From an uncultured Bryobacteraceae bacterium (GTDB lineage: Bacteria; Acidobacteriota; Terriglobia; Bryobacterales; Bryobacteraceae), in the NCBI GenBank assembly GCA_938027685.1, contig CALJAM010000022.1:62001-126000 (forward strand): 64,000 bases of DNA, in the 5' to 3' direction. The notes under the pieces are model-generated. The model ran no database searches and was not told the DNA's origin. It saw nothing but the letters and a program-made list of their open reading frames with translations. A program made the position numbers and the translations under genes. The stretch's first letter is position 1. Every line of letters begins with the position of its first letter. Shown in pieces: positions 44,823-53,545 of this stretch.

Positions 44823-45650
44823 TCAGGTCTCCTCGATCGGGATCACGCGGACGAACTCGGCGATCACTTCGAACTCGTCGGGACCGAGCTCGAGGATCGG
44901 ATACTCGGGGTTGATCGGCTCCAGCAGGATCCGCGCGTGCCGCCAGCCGCCTTCTTCGTCATAGGTTTTTTCGCTGCGGTAACGCTTGACGGTGAACTCG
45001 GCGCCTTCGGAGGCGCCGCGGTGGCGCACAAGCACGAGCTTCCCCTGGCGGGACCCCGCCGGGATTCTCCGGAACAGGCATAGACTGCCATCGGGAATGC
45101 GCGGCTCCATCGAGCGGCCGTAAACGTGACAGGCGAAGAAGTCCTCAGGGGGGCTCAGGCCCGGGGGCAGTGGGATCCAGCCTTCCGGTTCGGCATCCAC
45201 TTCTTGCTCGGGACCGAACTTGCCGGCCGCCGCACGGAGGGAGTAAACGGGCAAGTGGGTTTTGAACGGGATGACCGGCGCCGCCCTGTGACTGCCTTCC
45301 ACCTCGGCGGCGTAAAGCCGTTCCAGCGCGCGCTGGACATCTGACACGACGGCCGTGCGGCGCTCGGAAACGCGGAGGGCATTCGAGAGCCGATCCTCGA
45401 GCAAGGAGAGCAGGGCAGAAGCCCCCAGTTGGGCGGCCTGTGCGGCCAGGTCCGCAGCGACCAGGTTCAGAACCTCGACATCCGCCGGAGGCGCCCACTC
45501 GGCCCAGTCCGAACGGAGCTTCACGAAGAGCCGGTCCGCCACCCGATCGAGCAGAAGGATGCCTGCGGGCAACGCAGCCCGACCCGGCAGGGCCGCTTCC
45601 AGCACCACGTATTCGGCTCTTGTCGGCGGCGTCATCAGCGTGACCGCCAT
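44823..45650 (-). CDS. S24-family (LexA/CI-like) serine peptidase without helix-turn-helix
   Basis: The C-terminal third of this 275-residue protein is an S24 peptidase domain: catalytic Ser in ACHVYGRSMEPRIPDGSLC, VLVRHRG and catalytic Lys in AEFTVKRYRSEKTYDEEGG. The N-terminal 120 residues have no helix-turn-helix; they contain AEYVVLEAALPGRAALPAGI-LLLDRVADRLFVKLRSDW and an alpha-helical stretch (LLSLLEDRLSNALRVSERRT), somewhat like the DUF3037 type. A phage- or LexA-like protease-repressor role is therefore uncertain. A possible Ala-Gly cleavage site is seen in LRAAAGKFG. It sits alone between intergenic DNA and the VWFA gene. Confidence 0.82.
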   Translation of the reverse strand: MAVTLMTPPTRAEYVVLEAALPGRAALPAGILLLDRVADRLFVKLRSDWAEWAPPADVEVLNLVAADLAAQAAQLGASALLSLLEDRLSNALRVSERRTAVVSDVQRALERLYAAEVEGSHRAAPVIPFKTHLPVYSLRAAAGKFGPEQEVDAEPEGWIPLPPGLSPPEDFFACHVYGRSMEPRIPDGSLCLFRRIPAGSRQGKLVLVRHRGASEGAEFTVKRYRSEKTYDEEGGWRHARILLEPINPEYPILELGPDEFEVIAEFVRVIPIEET

Positions 45651-45690
45651 CTGGCCCCCCAGGTGAGATCGGACGGACGGGCGCTTCGCA

Positions 45691-46701
45691 TTAGGGGTTG
45701 AACCTATAGTAGCCCTTGCGGTGGCGCACCTTCACGTTGGGAAGGTTCACGCGCACCTCGATGGTTCGGAACGCCTTAGTCGAATCAGTGTCGTCCGGGA
45801 CGTAGCGCAAGACGTACTGGGTGGTGATCTCCCCCGCCACGGCCGCCACGCTTCTCACGATGCTGCTGGCAATGGCGGCCGCATAGCCGCCGGTCCCCAC
45901 GCGCAGGGCATAATTGCCCTCGTCGGAGGGAGTCGATAGGTAGCCGGATACGTCCTTGTACACACCTTGCAGCGGGTACTCGACGCGGCCTCCGGTTTCC
46001 TCGGCCAGTCGCCGCAGCGTCCTCTCGCCTTCGCTGGTGAACCCGAAGGCGACGGTCGAAACCCCGTAGATGGTCACCATGTTGCGCTGAGCGAGCTCGA
46101 GCACCTCCTCCAGCGTGTGCTTGCTCGAGTTGTCGTTGCCGTCACCCACGATGATGAGGATGCGGCGCGGCTCGATCGGCTCGCCCTCGATCAGGCTGCG
46201 GCGGGTGCACGCCATCCAGATGGCGTCGAACAGCGAGGAGCCGCCTCCCGGTTTCAGCTTACGGATCTTCTCGACGATTTTTTCGGAATCGTGCGTGGTA
46301 TCCACCAACAACTCGGGCTCGTTCGAGTAGGCGATGAGGTAGCCGGAGAACTTCTTGTCCCCGGGCAGCAGGGTCCAAACCAGCTCGAGGACCGCCTCCT
46401 GGAAGGTTTTCCAGTGGATGCGGGTCGTATTGCTCATATCGAGCAGGAAGCCAATCACCACCGGCTGGCCCTGCTCCCGGCTGAAGTAGACGATCTTCTG
46501 CGGCCGCCCCTCGTCCAGGACGAGGAAGTCACCCACTTCGAGGTTGGAAACGAAGGCGCCCTTTTCGTCGGTGACAGTTACGGGAACGATGACCTCGTTG
46601 ACCTGAACGCGGATAGGGGGCTGTTCGGGCTGAGCGGGTCTGGGCTGTTGAGCGAATAGGGCTGCAGCAAGCCACAGAGAAGGTAGGGCACGCACCGCCA
46701 T
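45691..46701 (-). CDS. VWFA-related protein of the acidobacterial type, exported
   Basis: The protein has 336 residues from ATG 46701 (MAVRALPSLWLAAALFAQ, signal peptide). The segment EVIVPVTVTDEKGAFVSNLE-VGDFLVLDEGRPQKIVYFS precedes the von Willebrand A domain, a pairing typical for Acidobacteria. The metal-site motif is altered to LLDMSNTTR (Asp-x-Ser-x-Thr instead of Asp-x-Ser-x-Ser). IVGDGNDNSSKHTLEEVLEL, LAEETGGRVEYPLQG and QYVLRYVPDDTDSTKAFRTI-EVRV complete the fold. Function unknown; such proteins are thought to mediate metal-dependent protein contacts outside the cytoplasm. Confidence 0.9.
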   Translation of the reverse strand: MAVRALPSLWLAAALFAQQPRPAQPEQPPIRVQVNEVIVPVTVTDEKGAFVSNLEVGDFLVLDEGRPQKIVYFSREQGQPVVIGFLLDMSNTTRIHWKTFQEAVLELVWTLLPGDKKFSGYLIAYSNEPELLVDTTHDSEKIVEKIRKLKPGGGSSLFDAIWMACTRRSLIEGEPIEPRRILIIVGDGNDNSSKHTLEEVLELAQRNMVTIYGVSTVAFGFTSEGERTLRRLAEETGGRVEYPLQGVYKDVSGYLSTPSDEGNYALRVGTGGYAAAIASSIVRSVAAVAGEITTQYVLRYVPDDTDSTKAFRTIEVRVNLPNVKVRHRKGYYRFNP

Positions 46702-46841
46702 CCGTGTCCGTTCCTGCCTCAATTATAAACCGGTCGTGCGCGATTGCCAGAGCCGCGGCCGGGCGGGGAAGCCTTTGCCTCGGAGCGTGAATCGTGGGTG
46801 TGAGCCAGCCGACATGGTTTAATTTTACTCACGCAGAAACC

Positions 46842-46870
46842 TTGACAATATCACGCGCATCATTTATCAT
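46842..46870 (+). promoter_or_regulatory. Sigma-70 promoter of hsp20
   Basis: TTGACA (46842-46847), a 17-base spacer and TATCAT (46865-46870, one mismatch to TATAAT) form a near-consensus promoter. The transcript would start near 46877 and AAGGAGG follows 8 bases before the ATG. No CIRCE inverted repeat is visible. Confidence 0.8.
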
Positions 46871-46894
46871 GGAAGTAGCAAGGAGGTCCAAACC

Positions 46895-47332
46895 ATGGCG
46901 ATCACCAAATACGATCCGTTGGCCAGTTTCGAGCTGCCGAGCCTGAGACTCTTCCAGGACGCCATCAACCGCCTTTTCAGCGAACCCGTCACCGCTCGTC
47001 CCTGGGCGCCACCCGTGGACATCATGGAAACCGATGAGGCCCTCATCGTAAAGGCCGATCTGCCCGATGTCGACCTCAAGGACATCGACATCCAGATCGA
47101 GAATGGTACGTTGACCCTCAAGGGTGAGCGGAAGTTTGAAAAAGAGGACAAGCGGGTCGGCTACCACAGGGTCGAGCGAGCCTACGGCTCCTTCGTGCGC
47201 TGCTTCTCCATCCCCGACACGGTGGATCCGGAGAAGGTCCGCGCCGAATACAAAAACGGGGTCCTCACCGTCACCCTGCCCAAAAAGGAAGTCGCCAAGC
47301 CGCGCTCCATTAAGGTGGAAGTGGCGAAGTGA
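46895..47332 (+). CDS. Small heat-shock protein Hsp20/alpha-crystallin family
   Basis: This 145-residue chaperone has the alpha-crystallin domain in residues about 45-140: ALIVKADLPDVDLKDIDIQI-ENGTLTLKGERKF, YHRVERAYGSFVRCFSIPDT and AEYKNGVLTVTLPKKE, and an Ile-x-Val motif near the end (RSIKVEV). It holds unfolding proteins in an ATP-independent way. A near-consensus promoter and strong ribosome-binding site suggest high expression, and a terminator follows. Confidence 0.95.
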   Translation: MAITKYDPLASFELPSLRLFQDAINRLFSEPVTARPWAPPVDIMETDEALIVKADLPDVDLKDIDIQIENGTLTLKGERKFEKEDKRVGYHRVERAYGSFVRCFSIPDTVDPEKVRAEYKNGVLTVTLPKKEVAKPRSIKVEVAK

Positions 47333-47349
47333 TCCGGCCTTCCCCTTTC

Positions 47350-47381
47350 GCCGGGCGGCCCGACTGCCGCCCGGCTTTTTT
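47350..47381 (+). terminator. Intrinsic terminator of hsp20
   Basis: GCCGGGCGGC (47350-47359) and GCCGCCCGGC (47366-47375) form a perfect 10-bp stem with a 6-base loop, followed by TTTTTT (47376-47381). The T-tract overlaps the stop codon of the convergent nucleotide-sugar dehydrogenase gene. Confidence 0.92.
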
Positions 47382-48705
47382 ATAGCTTCACGATCTTCTC
47401 GGAGACGATCCCGCGGGTCGCGTTGCGCGTGTCCACGATGAGCCGCGCACACTCCACCAACCGCCGGTAATCCACCGCTGAGTGATCGGTCACGATGACG
47501 ACGCAATCGGCGCGAGAGGCTGCCGGCTCCAGCTCCTCGGACCTCATTTCCTCCCCGTCGACCACCACGCGGGGGACGTACGGGTCCGTGTAGCTTAGGC
47601 GGGCCCCGCGTCGCTTGAGCAGGTGCATGATATCCAGCGCGGGCGATTCCCGCACGTCGTCGATGTCGCGCTTGTAAGCCACCCCAACGACGTGCACGTG
47701 CGAGCCGCGCACGGGCTTCGAGCGGTCGTTGAGCGCGTTCTGGATCTTGTCGACCACGAAGTGCGGCATCTGCCCGTTAATGTAGCCCGCCAGCTCGATG
47801 AAGCGCGCCTCGATCCCTGCCTGCCTCGTCTTCCAGGACAGGTAGAAGGGGTCGATGGGGATACAGTGCCCCCCGAGTCCCGGACCGGGGTAGAAAGGCA
47901 TGAACCCGAAGGGTTTGGTGGCCGCCGCGTCGATGACCTCCCAGACGTCTATGCCCATGCGATCGCACATGAGGGCTATTTCGTTCACCAGTCCGATGTT
48001 GATCATGCGGAAGGTATTCTCGAGCAGCTTGACCATCTCGGCCACGCGGGTCGAGCTGACCGGCACCACCCGTTCCAGCGCCTGGGAGTAAAACAGCGCG
48101 CCCAGCTCGGTGCAAGCCGCGGTGATGCCTCCCACGACTTTGGGAATGTTCCGCGTCTGGAACTGGCGGTTGCCCGGATCCACACGCTCCGGTGAAAAGC
48201 AAAGGAAGAAATCGCGCCCGACGCGAAGCTGATCACGTTCGAGCATGGGCAGTACGAACTCGTCGGTGGTGCCCGGGTAGGTCGTCGATTCCAGGATCAC
48301 CAGCATGCCCGGGTGCAGGTATCTGGCGATCTGCCGGCACGCGGCGTCGATGTAGCTCATGTCGGGATCCTTGGTCTTGCGCAGCGGCGTGGGGACGCAG
48401 ATGTTGACGGTATCGGCCTCCGCCAGGCAGGCGTATTCGGTGGTAGCCGAGAGGCGCCCCTCCGCCACCAGCGGCGCCAGCGCGGACGAAGGAACGTCGA
48501 GTACGTAGGAATCGGCCGCGTTCACGCGGCGCGCCTTTTCGGCGTCCACTTCGATTCCGGTCACTCGAAAACCCGCGCGCGCAAACTCCACGGCCAGCGG
48601 GAGGCCGACGTAGCCTAGGCCCACCACGCTGACCCGGGCCGTGCGCGTGCGGATTTTCTCGGCCAATTGGAGGGCGTGCGGGCTCCTATCGACAGGCATG
48701 GCCAA
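47380..48705 (-). CDS. Nucleotide-sugar dehydrogenase (UDP-N-acetylglucosamine/mannosamine 6-dehydrogenase type)
   Basis: This 441-residue enzyme oxidises the C6 hydroxyl of a UDP-sugar to a uronic acid with NAD. It has RVSVVGLGYVGLPLAVEFAR, NICVPTPLRKTKDPDMSYID, LESTTYPGTTDEFVLPML (Wbp-A type Thr instead of the UGD pattern), the region KLLENTFRMINIGLVNEIAL, the catalytic Cys in PGPGLGGHCIPIDPFYLSWK, and GVAYKRDIDDVRESPALDIM. The type fits WecC/WbpA, providing acid sugars for capsule or exopolysaccharide. It follows dapF by 6 bases. Confidence 0.92.
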   Translation of the reverse strand: MAMPVDRSPHALQLAEKIRTRTARVSVVGLGYVGLPLAVEFARAGFRVTGIEVDAEKARRVNAADSYVLDVPSSALAPLVAEGRLSATTEYACLAEADTVNICVPTPLRKTKDPDMSYIDAACRQIARYLHPGMLVILESTTYPGTTDEFVLPMLERDQLRVGRDFFLCFSPERVDPGNRQFQTRNIPKVVGGITAACTELGALFYSQALERVVPVSSTRVAEMVKLLENTFRMINIGLVNEIALMCDRMGIDVWEVIDAAATKPFGFMPFYPGPGLGGHCIPIDPFYLSWKTRQAGIEARFIELAGYINGQMPHFVVDKIQNALNDRSKPVRGSHVHVVGVAYKRDIDDVRESPALDIMHLLKRRGARLSYTDPYVPRVVVDGEEMRSEELEPAASRADCVVIVTDHSAVDYRRLVECARLIVDTRNATRGIVSEKIVKL

Positions 48706-48711
48706 TCGCTC

Positions 48712-49536
48712 CTAGGGTCGAAAGTAAAACTCTCCGCCGGCGACGATTTCCGCGGGACCCGTCAAGAGGATTTCCTCTCCCTCCCAGGTCAGCTCGAGCG
48801 GGCCGCCCAGCGTCAGCACCCGCACCGGGCTGATCACCAGGCCCTTGAGCAGGGCAGCGGCCGCCGCGCCGGTGGCCCCGGTACCCGAGCTTTGCGTCTG
48901 GCCGACCCCTCGCTCCCAGAAGCGAACGTCCAGCGTGTGCGCGTCCAGCCGCTTGACGAAAGAAACGTTGGTGCCCTTAGGGAAGGCGGGGTGGCGTTCA
49001 ATCTCGGCGCCCAGGCGGGGCCAGTCGAAGTCGAAATCCTCGACGAAAACCGCGCACTGTGGGTTGCCCACGTCGAGCGCCACGACGTCGCGGGCGCCCC
49101 CGGCCAGTTCGAGCTTCAGGGACCAACCGTTCGGGGGCCGTTGCGGCCTTCCCATGTTCATGCGGAAGCGGTAACTGAGGTTCCCGGCATCCACCAGCTC
49201 CAGTTCTTTCACACCCGCGCCGGTCAGCAGGCGGATCCACGACTTGCGCAGTCCGGAGTCGTAAAGAAAGGCGGCCGCGCAACGCGTCCCGTTGCCGGAG
49301 AGCTCGGCTTCGCTGCCATCGGCGTTGAACAGGCGGATGGCGGCGTCAAACTCGGCGGCGCTGTCGGTGTGGGCGCGCACGAGGATCCAGCCGTCGGCGC
49401 CGACGCCTCTGTGCCGCTCGCACAGTGCTCGCGCAGCTTCGGGCAGGCGCTCAAGCGGCGCCTCGTTGGCCCAGGTCAACAAGAAATCATTGCCGGCCCC
49501 GTGCGCTTTCGTGAAGGGTATGCGGATCATAGCCAA
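48712..49536 (-). CDS. dapF: Diaminopimelate epimerase homologue with the second catalytic Cys replaced by Ser
   Basis: This 274-residue protein has the two-lobed DapF fold. The first catalytic Cys is present (Cys86 in ELSGNGTRCAAAF), with Asn in KAHGAGNDFL. The second site, normally ACGTG in ERGVGET-ACGTGA, reads RGVGQTQSSGTGATGAA, so Ser217 (codon TCG) stands where Cys is expected. DapF interconverts LL- and meso-diaminopimelate by a two-base mechanism that normally needs both cysteines. It may be a modified epimerase or have another racemase-type substrate. Its start overlaps the upstream glycosyltransferase gene by 50 bases. Confidence 0.85.
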   Translation of the reverse strand: MAMIRIPFTKAHGAGNDFLLTWANEAPLERLPEAARALCERHRGVGADGWILVRAHTDSAAEFDAAIRLFNADGSEAELSGNGTRCAAAFLYDSGLRKSWIRLLTGAGVKELELVDAGNLSYRFRMNMGRPQRPPNGWSLKLELAGGARDVVALDVGNPQCAVFVEDFDFDWPRLGAEIERHPAFPKGTNVSFVKRLDAHTLDVRFWERGVGQTQSSGTGATGAAAAALLKGLVISPVRVLTLGGPLELTWEGEEILLTGPAEIVAGGEFYFRP

Positions 49537-51112
49537 CCGACCGGCGATAGATCTGGACCACCGGTCCTCCTTTCACCGCAACAGTATCGACAAGATGATA
49601 ACGCGCCCCTGCGGCTCTCATGCGCACCAGTGCCGTGGCCACCTGATCGCCCGTGATGACCAGCGCCCACGGTTCGCGCAGAAATAGGTCCGGACGTGCC
49701 ATGGCCGCAACCCACGCCGGCCCGTTGCCCTCGTGCAGCATGTGACGCAGCGGGATGCCGGCCTGCCGCAGCACGCCCGCCAGATCGCCGAAGCAGGCTG
49801 CGATGCCTTCGTCCGGATGACGGTTGCGCGCGAGCTTCTCCGCGGCTTGTCGAGTCCAGGCGCGCCGGGCCTCCGAGTTCACCTGGGACTCCTTCCAACA
49901 GATCCAGGCATCGGGCCGGGGATGGAGAGCCCACCATCCCGTCCCCGCCAGCACGGCCAGGCCCGCAGCCCAACCCCGCGCCCGTCGTGGAACCAGCGTG
50001 ACCGCCGCCGCCGCGCCCGCCGCCAGCAACGGCAGCGCGGCCAGTGCGTAACGCGTGTTGTAATAGCTGTGCGGCCAGAGGTGGGGCACAAAGATAGGCG
50101 TGCCTGCGCCGTACAGGCTTATCCAATAGAAGATCACGGGCAGGACCAGCAGCGTGAAAAGCCACACGCGGCGGCCGAGCAAGCCCAGAACAGCCCCCGC
50201 TGCACCGAGGACCGCCAGCGGCCATCCCGCGCACAGCCTCGCTGCTTCGCGCAGCTGCACCCAGGCCTGCCGCCAATCGTGATCGCCGGGATAACGCGCC
50301 ATGCCCTGTTCCAGGCTGCGCTGGTAGATGGCTCGCGCCGAGTAAGGGCCGCGGTAAAACTCGAGCGGGTCTCCGTGCAACCACCAGTTGTGGGCGAGCC
50401 AGTAGAGCGGTCCCGCCGAAGCGATTGCGCAGTAAAGCAGGGCCGCCGTCCAGCGTCTCCGGTCGCCCACCGCCGCCAGGTACGCCGCCACGAAGGGGAT
50501 CAGAAACCAGCCCTCGTAGCGCGTCAGCGTTCCCGCCAGCGAGGCCAGTCCCGCCAGCAAGGCGTTGCTCACAGACGGACTGCTGCGGTAGCGCACCGTG
50601 AAGTACAGCAACGCGGCCAGCGTGGCCAGCCAGACCGCTTCCGTCATGGGAGTGGATTTCAAATACGCCAGATTCGGATTGGTTGCCAGCAGAAGCAGTC
50701 CCGTCAGTGCCGCCGCCCGCGAGCCGAGGACGCGAACCAGGGCCGCGTAAAAGAAACAGCCGGCGACCACGAAGCAGAGCGAAGGCGGCAGGGCGCCGGC
50801 CAGCCCGTTGCGCCACAGCTCATCGCGCCCGACCAAAGGCAGCATCAGCAGATGCGGCAGCGGAAGCCACACCGTGCCGATCTGCTCGTAGCCGGGCGTG
50901 CGCGAATCCACGATGCGACGCGCGATATTGAGATGGGCCTCGGCATCGCCGTACCAGGTCGTCCAGCCCCGACTGGCCACCCAGGCGAGCGTGCCCGCAC
51001 TCCAGACGGCCAGCGCCGCCATGACAAGGGCGCTCTCGAGCCGTGCGCTTGCGCGTCCCCGGCGGGGGCGGTTAGAACTCCGTGAGCTCTTTGAACTCCT
51101 GGAAGCGGGCAT
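49487..51112 (-). CDS. Membrane glycosyltransferase, GT39/PMT-like
   Basis: This 541-residue protein has about nine to ten transmembrane segments. After a basic N-terminus the first loop contains WYGDAEAHLNIARRIVDSRT and VWLPLPHLLMLPLVGRDELW, which resemble the acidic motif of polyprenyl-phosphate-sugar mannosyltransferases. The last 150 residues are soluble and periplasmic (NRHPDEGIAACFGDLAGVLR). It should transfer a sugar from a lipid carrier to a protein or lipid. The start at 51112 overlaps the kinase gene by 41 bases; an in-frame ATG at 51022 is an alternative. Its 3' end overlaps dapF. Confidence 0.8.
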   Translation of the reverse strand: MPASRSSKSSRSSNRPRRGRASARLESALVMAALAVWSAGTLAWVASRGWTTWYGDAEAHLNIARRIVDSRTPGYEQIGTVWLPLPHLLMLPLVGRDELWRNGLAGALPPSLCFVVAGCFFYAALVRVLGSRAAALTGLLLLATNPNLAYLKSTPMTEAVWLATLAALLYFTVRYRSSPSVSNALLAGLASLAGTLTRYEGWFLIPFVAAYLAAVGDRRRWTAALLYCAIASAGPLYWLAHNWWLHGDPLEFYRGPYSARAIYQRSLEQGMARYPGDHDWRQAWVQLREAARLCAGWPLAVLGAAGAVLGLLGRRVWLFTLLVLPVIFYWISLYGAGTPIFVPHLWPHSYYNTRYALAALPLLAAGAAAAVTLVPRRARGWAAGLAVLAGTGWWALHPRPDAWICWKESQVNSEARRAWTRQAAEKLARNRHPDEGIAACFGDLAGVLRQAGIPLRHMLHEGNGPAWVAAMARPDLFLREPWALVITGDQVATALVRMRAAGARYHLVDTVAVKGGPVVQIYRRSVGYDPHTLHESARGRQ

Positions 51113-51989
51113 CGATCTCTGCGCGGGTCAGCGTTCGGAAGCGCTCCACGCCGAACCGCTCGCAGCAGAAGCTCCCCATCACCGAGCCGTAGATGACGGC
51201 GCGGCGCAGCAGGCGCGGCTCGATGCCGCCCGCGCTCGGGTCGGCGCCCTGTTCCGCGAGGTAGCCGAAGAAGCCTCCCGCGAAGCAGTCGCCCGCGCCG
51301 GTGGGATCCGATACTGTGTCGAGCGGGTAGGCCGGAGCCAGGAACGCGCCATGGTCGCAGAACAATGCGGCCCCGTACTCGCCGCGCTTGATCACCACGA
51401 CGCGCGGTCCAAGCCCCCGGATGCGCTCGGCGGCTCGCCTGAGGTTGCGCTCGCCCGAAAGCAGGCGGGCCTCACTGTCATTGATAAGCAGGACACCCCA
51501 GTCGGCTAGGGCCGCCAGCAGCTCCTCGCGGCGGTTCTCGATCCAGTAGTTCATGGTGTCGCCGCCCACCAGCCGGGGCGATTCCATTTGCCGGCGGACG
51601 CTGCGCTGCAACTCCGGCTGGATGTTGCCCAGAAAAAGGTAGGGGCGGCGGCGATATTCCGGGGGTAGTTCGGGCCGGAAGTCCGCGAAGACGTTCAGCT
51701 CCGTGCGCAGCGTCACGCGGTCGTTCATGTCCTCGGAGTAGACGCCGGACCAATAGAACGTTTTTCCCGGTTTCTGTTGCAGCCCGGCGAGGTCGATGCC
51801 GCGCTCCTCGAGGAAGCGGCGATCGGCAGGATCGAAGTCCTCCCCTACGACGCCGACCACGCCGACCTCGGTGAAATAGCTGGCGGCCAGCGCCACGTAC
51901 GTACAGGCGCCGCCCAGCATGCGCTCGCGCTGCCCGTGCGGCGTCTGAACGCCGTCGTAAGCCACCGAACCAACCACAACCAGCGACAT
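51072..51989 (-). CDS. PfkB-family sugar kinase
   Basis: The protein has 305 residues from ATG 51989 (MSLVVVGSVAYDGVQTPHG); the longer frame upstream would need an extra 63 residues without motif. It has GERMLGGACTYVALAASYFTE-type PfkB start, VIKRGEYGAALF and the catalytic SDPTGAGDCFAGGFFGYLAE (Asp in GAGD). The AVIYGSVMGSFCCERFGVER end is typical for a subset often annotated as sugar kinase. Its substrate is unknown. It is divergent from the fucose-isomerase-like gene. Confidence 0.92.
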   Translation of the reverse strand: MSLVVVGSVAYDGVQTPHGQRERMLGGACTYVALAASYFTEVGVVGVVGEDFDPADRRFLEERGIDLAGLQQKPGKTFYWSGVYSEDMNDRVTLRTELNVFADFRPELPPEYRRRPYLFLGNIQPELQRSVRRQMESPRLVGGDTMNYWIENRREELLAALADWGVLLINDSEARLLSGERNLRRAAERIRGLGPRVVVIKRGEYGAALFCDHGAFLAPAYPLDTVSDPTGAGDCFAGGFFGYLAEQGADPSAGGIEPRLLRRAVIYGSVMGSFCCERFGVERFRTLTRAEIDARFQEFKELTEF

Positions 51990-52047
51990 CCTATCGATTG
52001 TATAGCGGCCTGCGGTCCAGCCTGCGCTCCGAGCTATACTGGGCGCC

Positions 52048-53545
52048 CTGAAGCCCGCTGCCTGTTCACTCGATCGCCGTCGCTTCCTCCAAGGCGCGGC
52101 CGGCGCCCTGTTCGCCAGGCTCGCCGCGGGACTCGAAGCCCCCGCAGGTCCTTGGGACGGCCCCGCCTTGGTCCGCAAGCTGTACCTCGGCGGTCGACCC
52201 GGCTGGCCTCGCCCCGACGCCGATCTGGAGCAGGAGATTCGCCAGATCGAGGCGCGCCTGGCCGAACTCGAAGGCCGCTACCCCGGCCAGATCCGCTTTG
52301 CCGGGGGCGAGATGGTGCGCAACGCCGAGGAGGCCGCCGCATGGATCAAGCAGGCCGCCGACGCCGACGTCGTGCTGGCCTTCAACCTGGTCACCATCAT
52401 CCACCCCATGCTGCGCGCGCTCGTGGAATCCGGCAAGCCCACTCTGCTGTTCGCACGGCCCTATGCCGGGCACGACTGGACCCACGCCGCCAATCTACGT
52501 GCAGCGCGGCGCGGCGCTGGAGCTGGTGGCCTCGAGCGACTTCGCCGACCTGGATCCGTACGTGCCTTTGTTTCGCACCGTGCACCACATGCGATACAGC
52601 CGCGTGCTGCTGGTCTCGCCTCCCGCGGCGCGTCCGGCCGCCGAAGGGTTCACCCGGCGCTTCGGTACGCAGTTCGATTTCCCCAGCTACTTGGATCTGA
52701 AGGCGGCCTACGAGTCCGCCTCCCCGCAGGAAGCCGCCCGGATGGCGCAGGAATTCATCCGCGCCGCGGTGCGGGTGGTCGAACCTTCTCAGGATGAGAT
52801 CGTGCGTTCGCTCCGTCTGTACCTGGGCCTGCGCGAGGTGCTGCGCGCCCGTCGCGCGAACGCTATCGCCATCGATTGCCTGGGCGGCTTCGGGCGCGGA
52901 GAGCTGCCCGCCTATCCGTGCATCGCCTTCTCGAAATTCAACGACGCGGGGCTCTTGGGCGTCTGCGAGAACGATCTCGACTCCGCCATGACGCAACTGC
53001 TGGTGACGTCGTTCTCGGGCAAGCCGGGCTTCGTGACCGATCCGGTCTTCGACGTGAGCCGCAACGAGGTCATCCACGCCCACTGCATGTCCGCCACGCG
53101 TCTGCGCGGCATCCACGAGCCGCCTTCGCCCTACCTGGTGCGCTCGCATTTGGAGGATCACAAGGGGGCTTCGATGCAGGTCCTGGCGCCCGCAGGGGAT
53201 CGGGTCACAGTGGCCCGGTTCGCCGGACCGGAAAAGCTCCTCGTGTCGACGGGCGAAGCCGTCGGAAACGTGGATGACGAACGCGCCTGCCGCACCAAGA
53301 TCCGCACCAAGGTCGCCGACGCGCGCAAGCTTTTGCTGGGCTGGTCGGCGGCGCTCAACACCGGCGCCGGAATGCCCGGTACGCGCGACCTGCTGCATCG
53401 CGTGCTTTTCTACGGCGACCACGTCGATTCGATCGAACGCCTCGGCCGGCTGTGCGGTTTTCCGGGTGATTCACGAGGGTTGAGGCCGACCCTCACCGCC
53501 TTGGAGAGCCCCCGAAAGAAAGGCAGGCTCGCTTTGCCGGAGTAG
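52048..53545 (+). CDS. L-fucose/L-arabinose isomerase-like protein, frameshifted, with Tat signal
   Basis: Two frames together encode one protein of about 500 residues. The first (CTG start at 52048, giving KPAACSLDRRRFLQGAAGAL, a twin-arginine signal) reaches TLLFARPYAGHDWTHAAN near 52494. The second, starting with IYVQRGAALELVASSDFADL at 52493, continues to 53545. The shift by one base at 52483-52495 breaks the gene. The second half contains AIDCLGGFGRGELPAYPCIA-FSKFNDAGLLGVCENDLDSA and SRNEVIHAHCMSATRLRGIH, typical of the fucose isomerase C-terminal domain. TATACT at 52035-52040 lies 7 bases from the CTG. Whether this is a real mutation, assembly error or recoding is open. Confidence 0.75.

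Noticed and set aside
46723-46860. CIRCE or other heat-shock operator before hsp20
   Set aside because: No 9-bp inverted repeat of the CIRCE type is present; only a sigma-70 promoter is supported.
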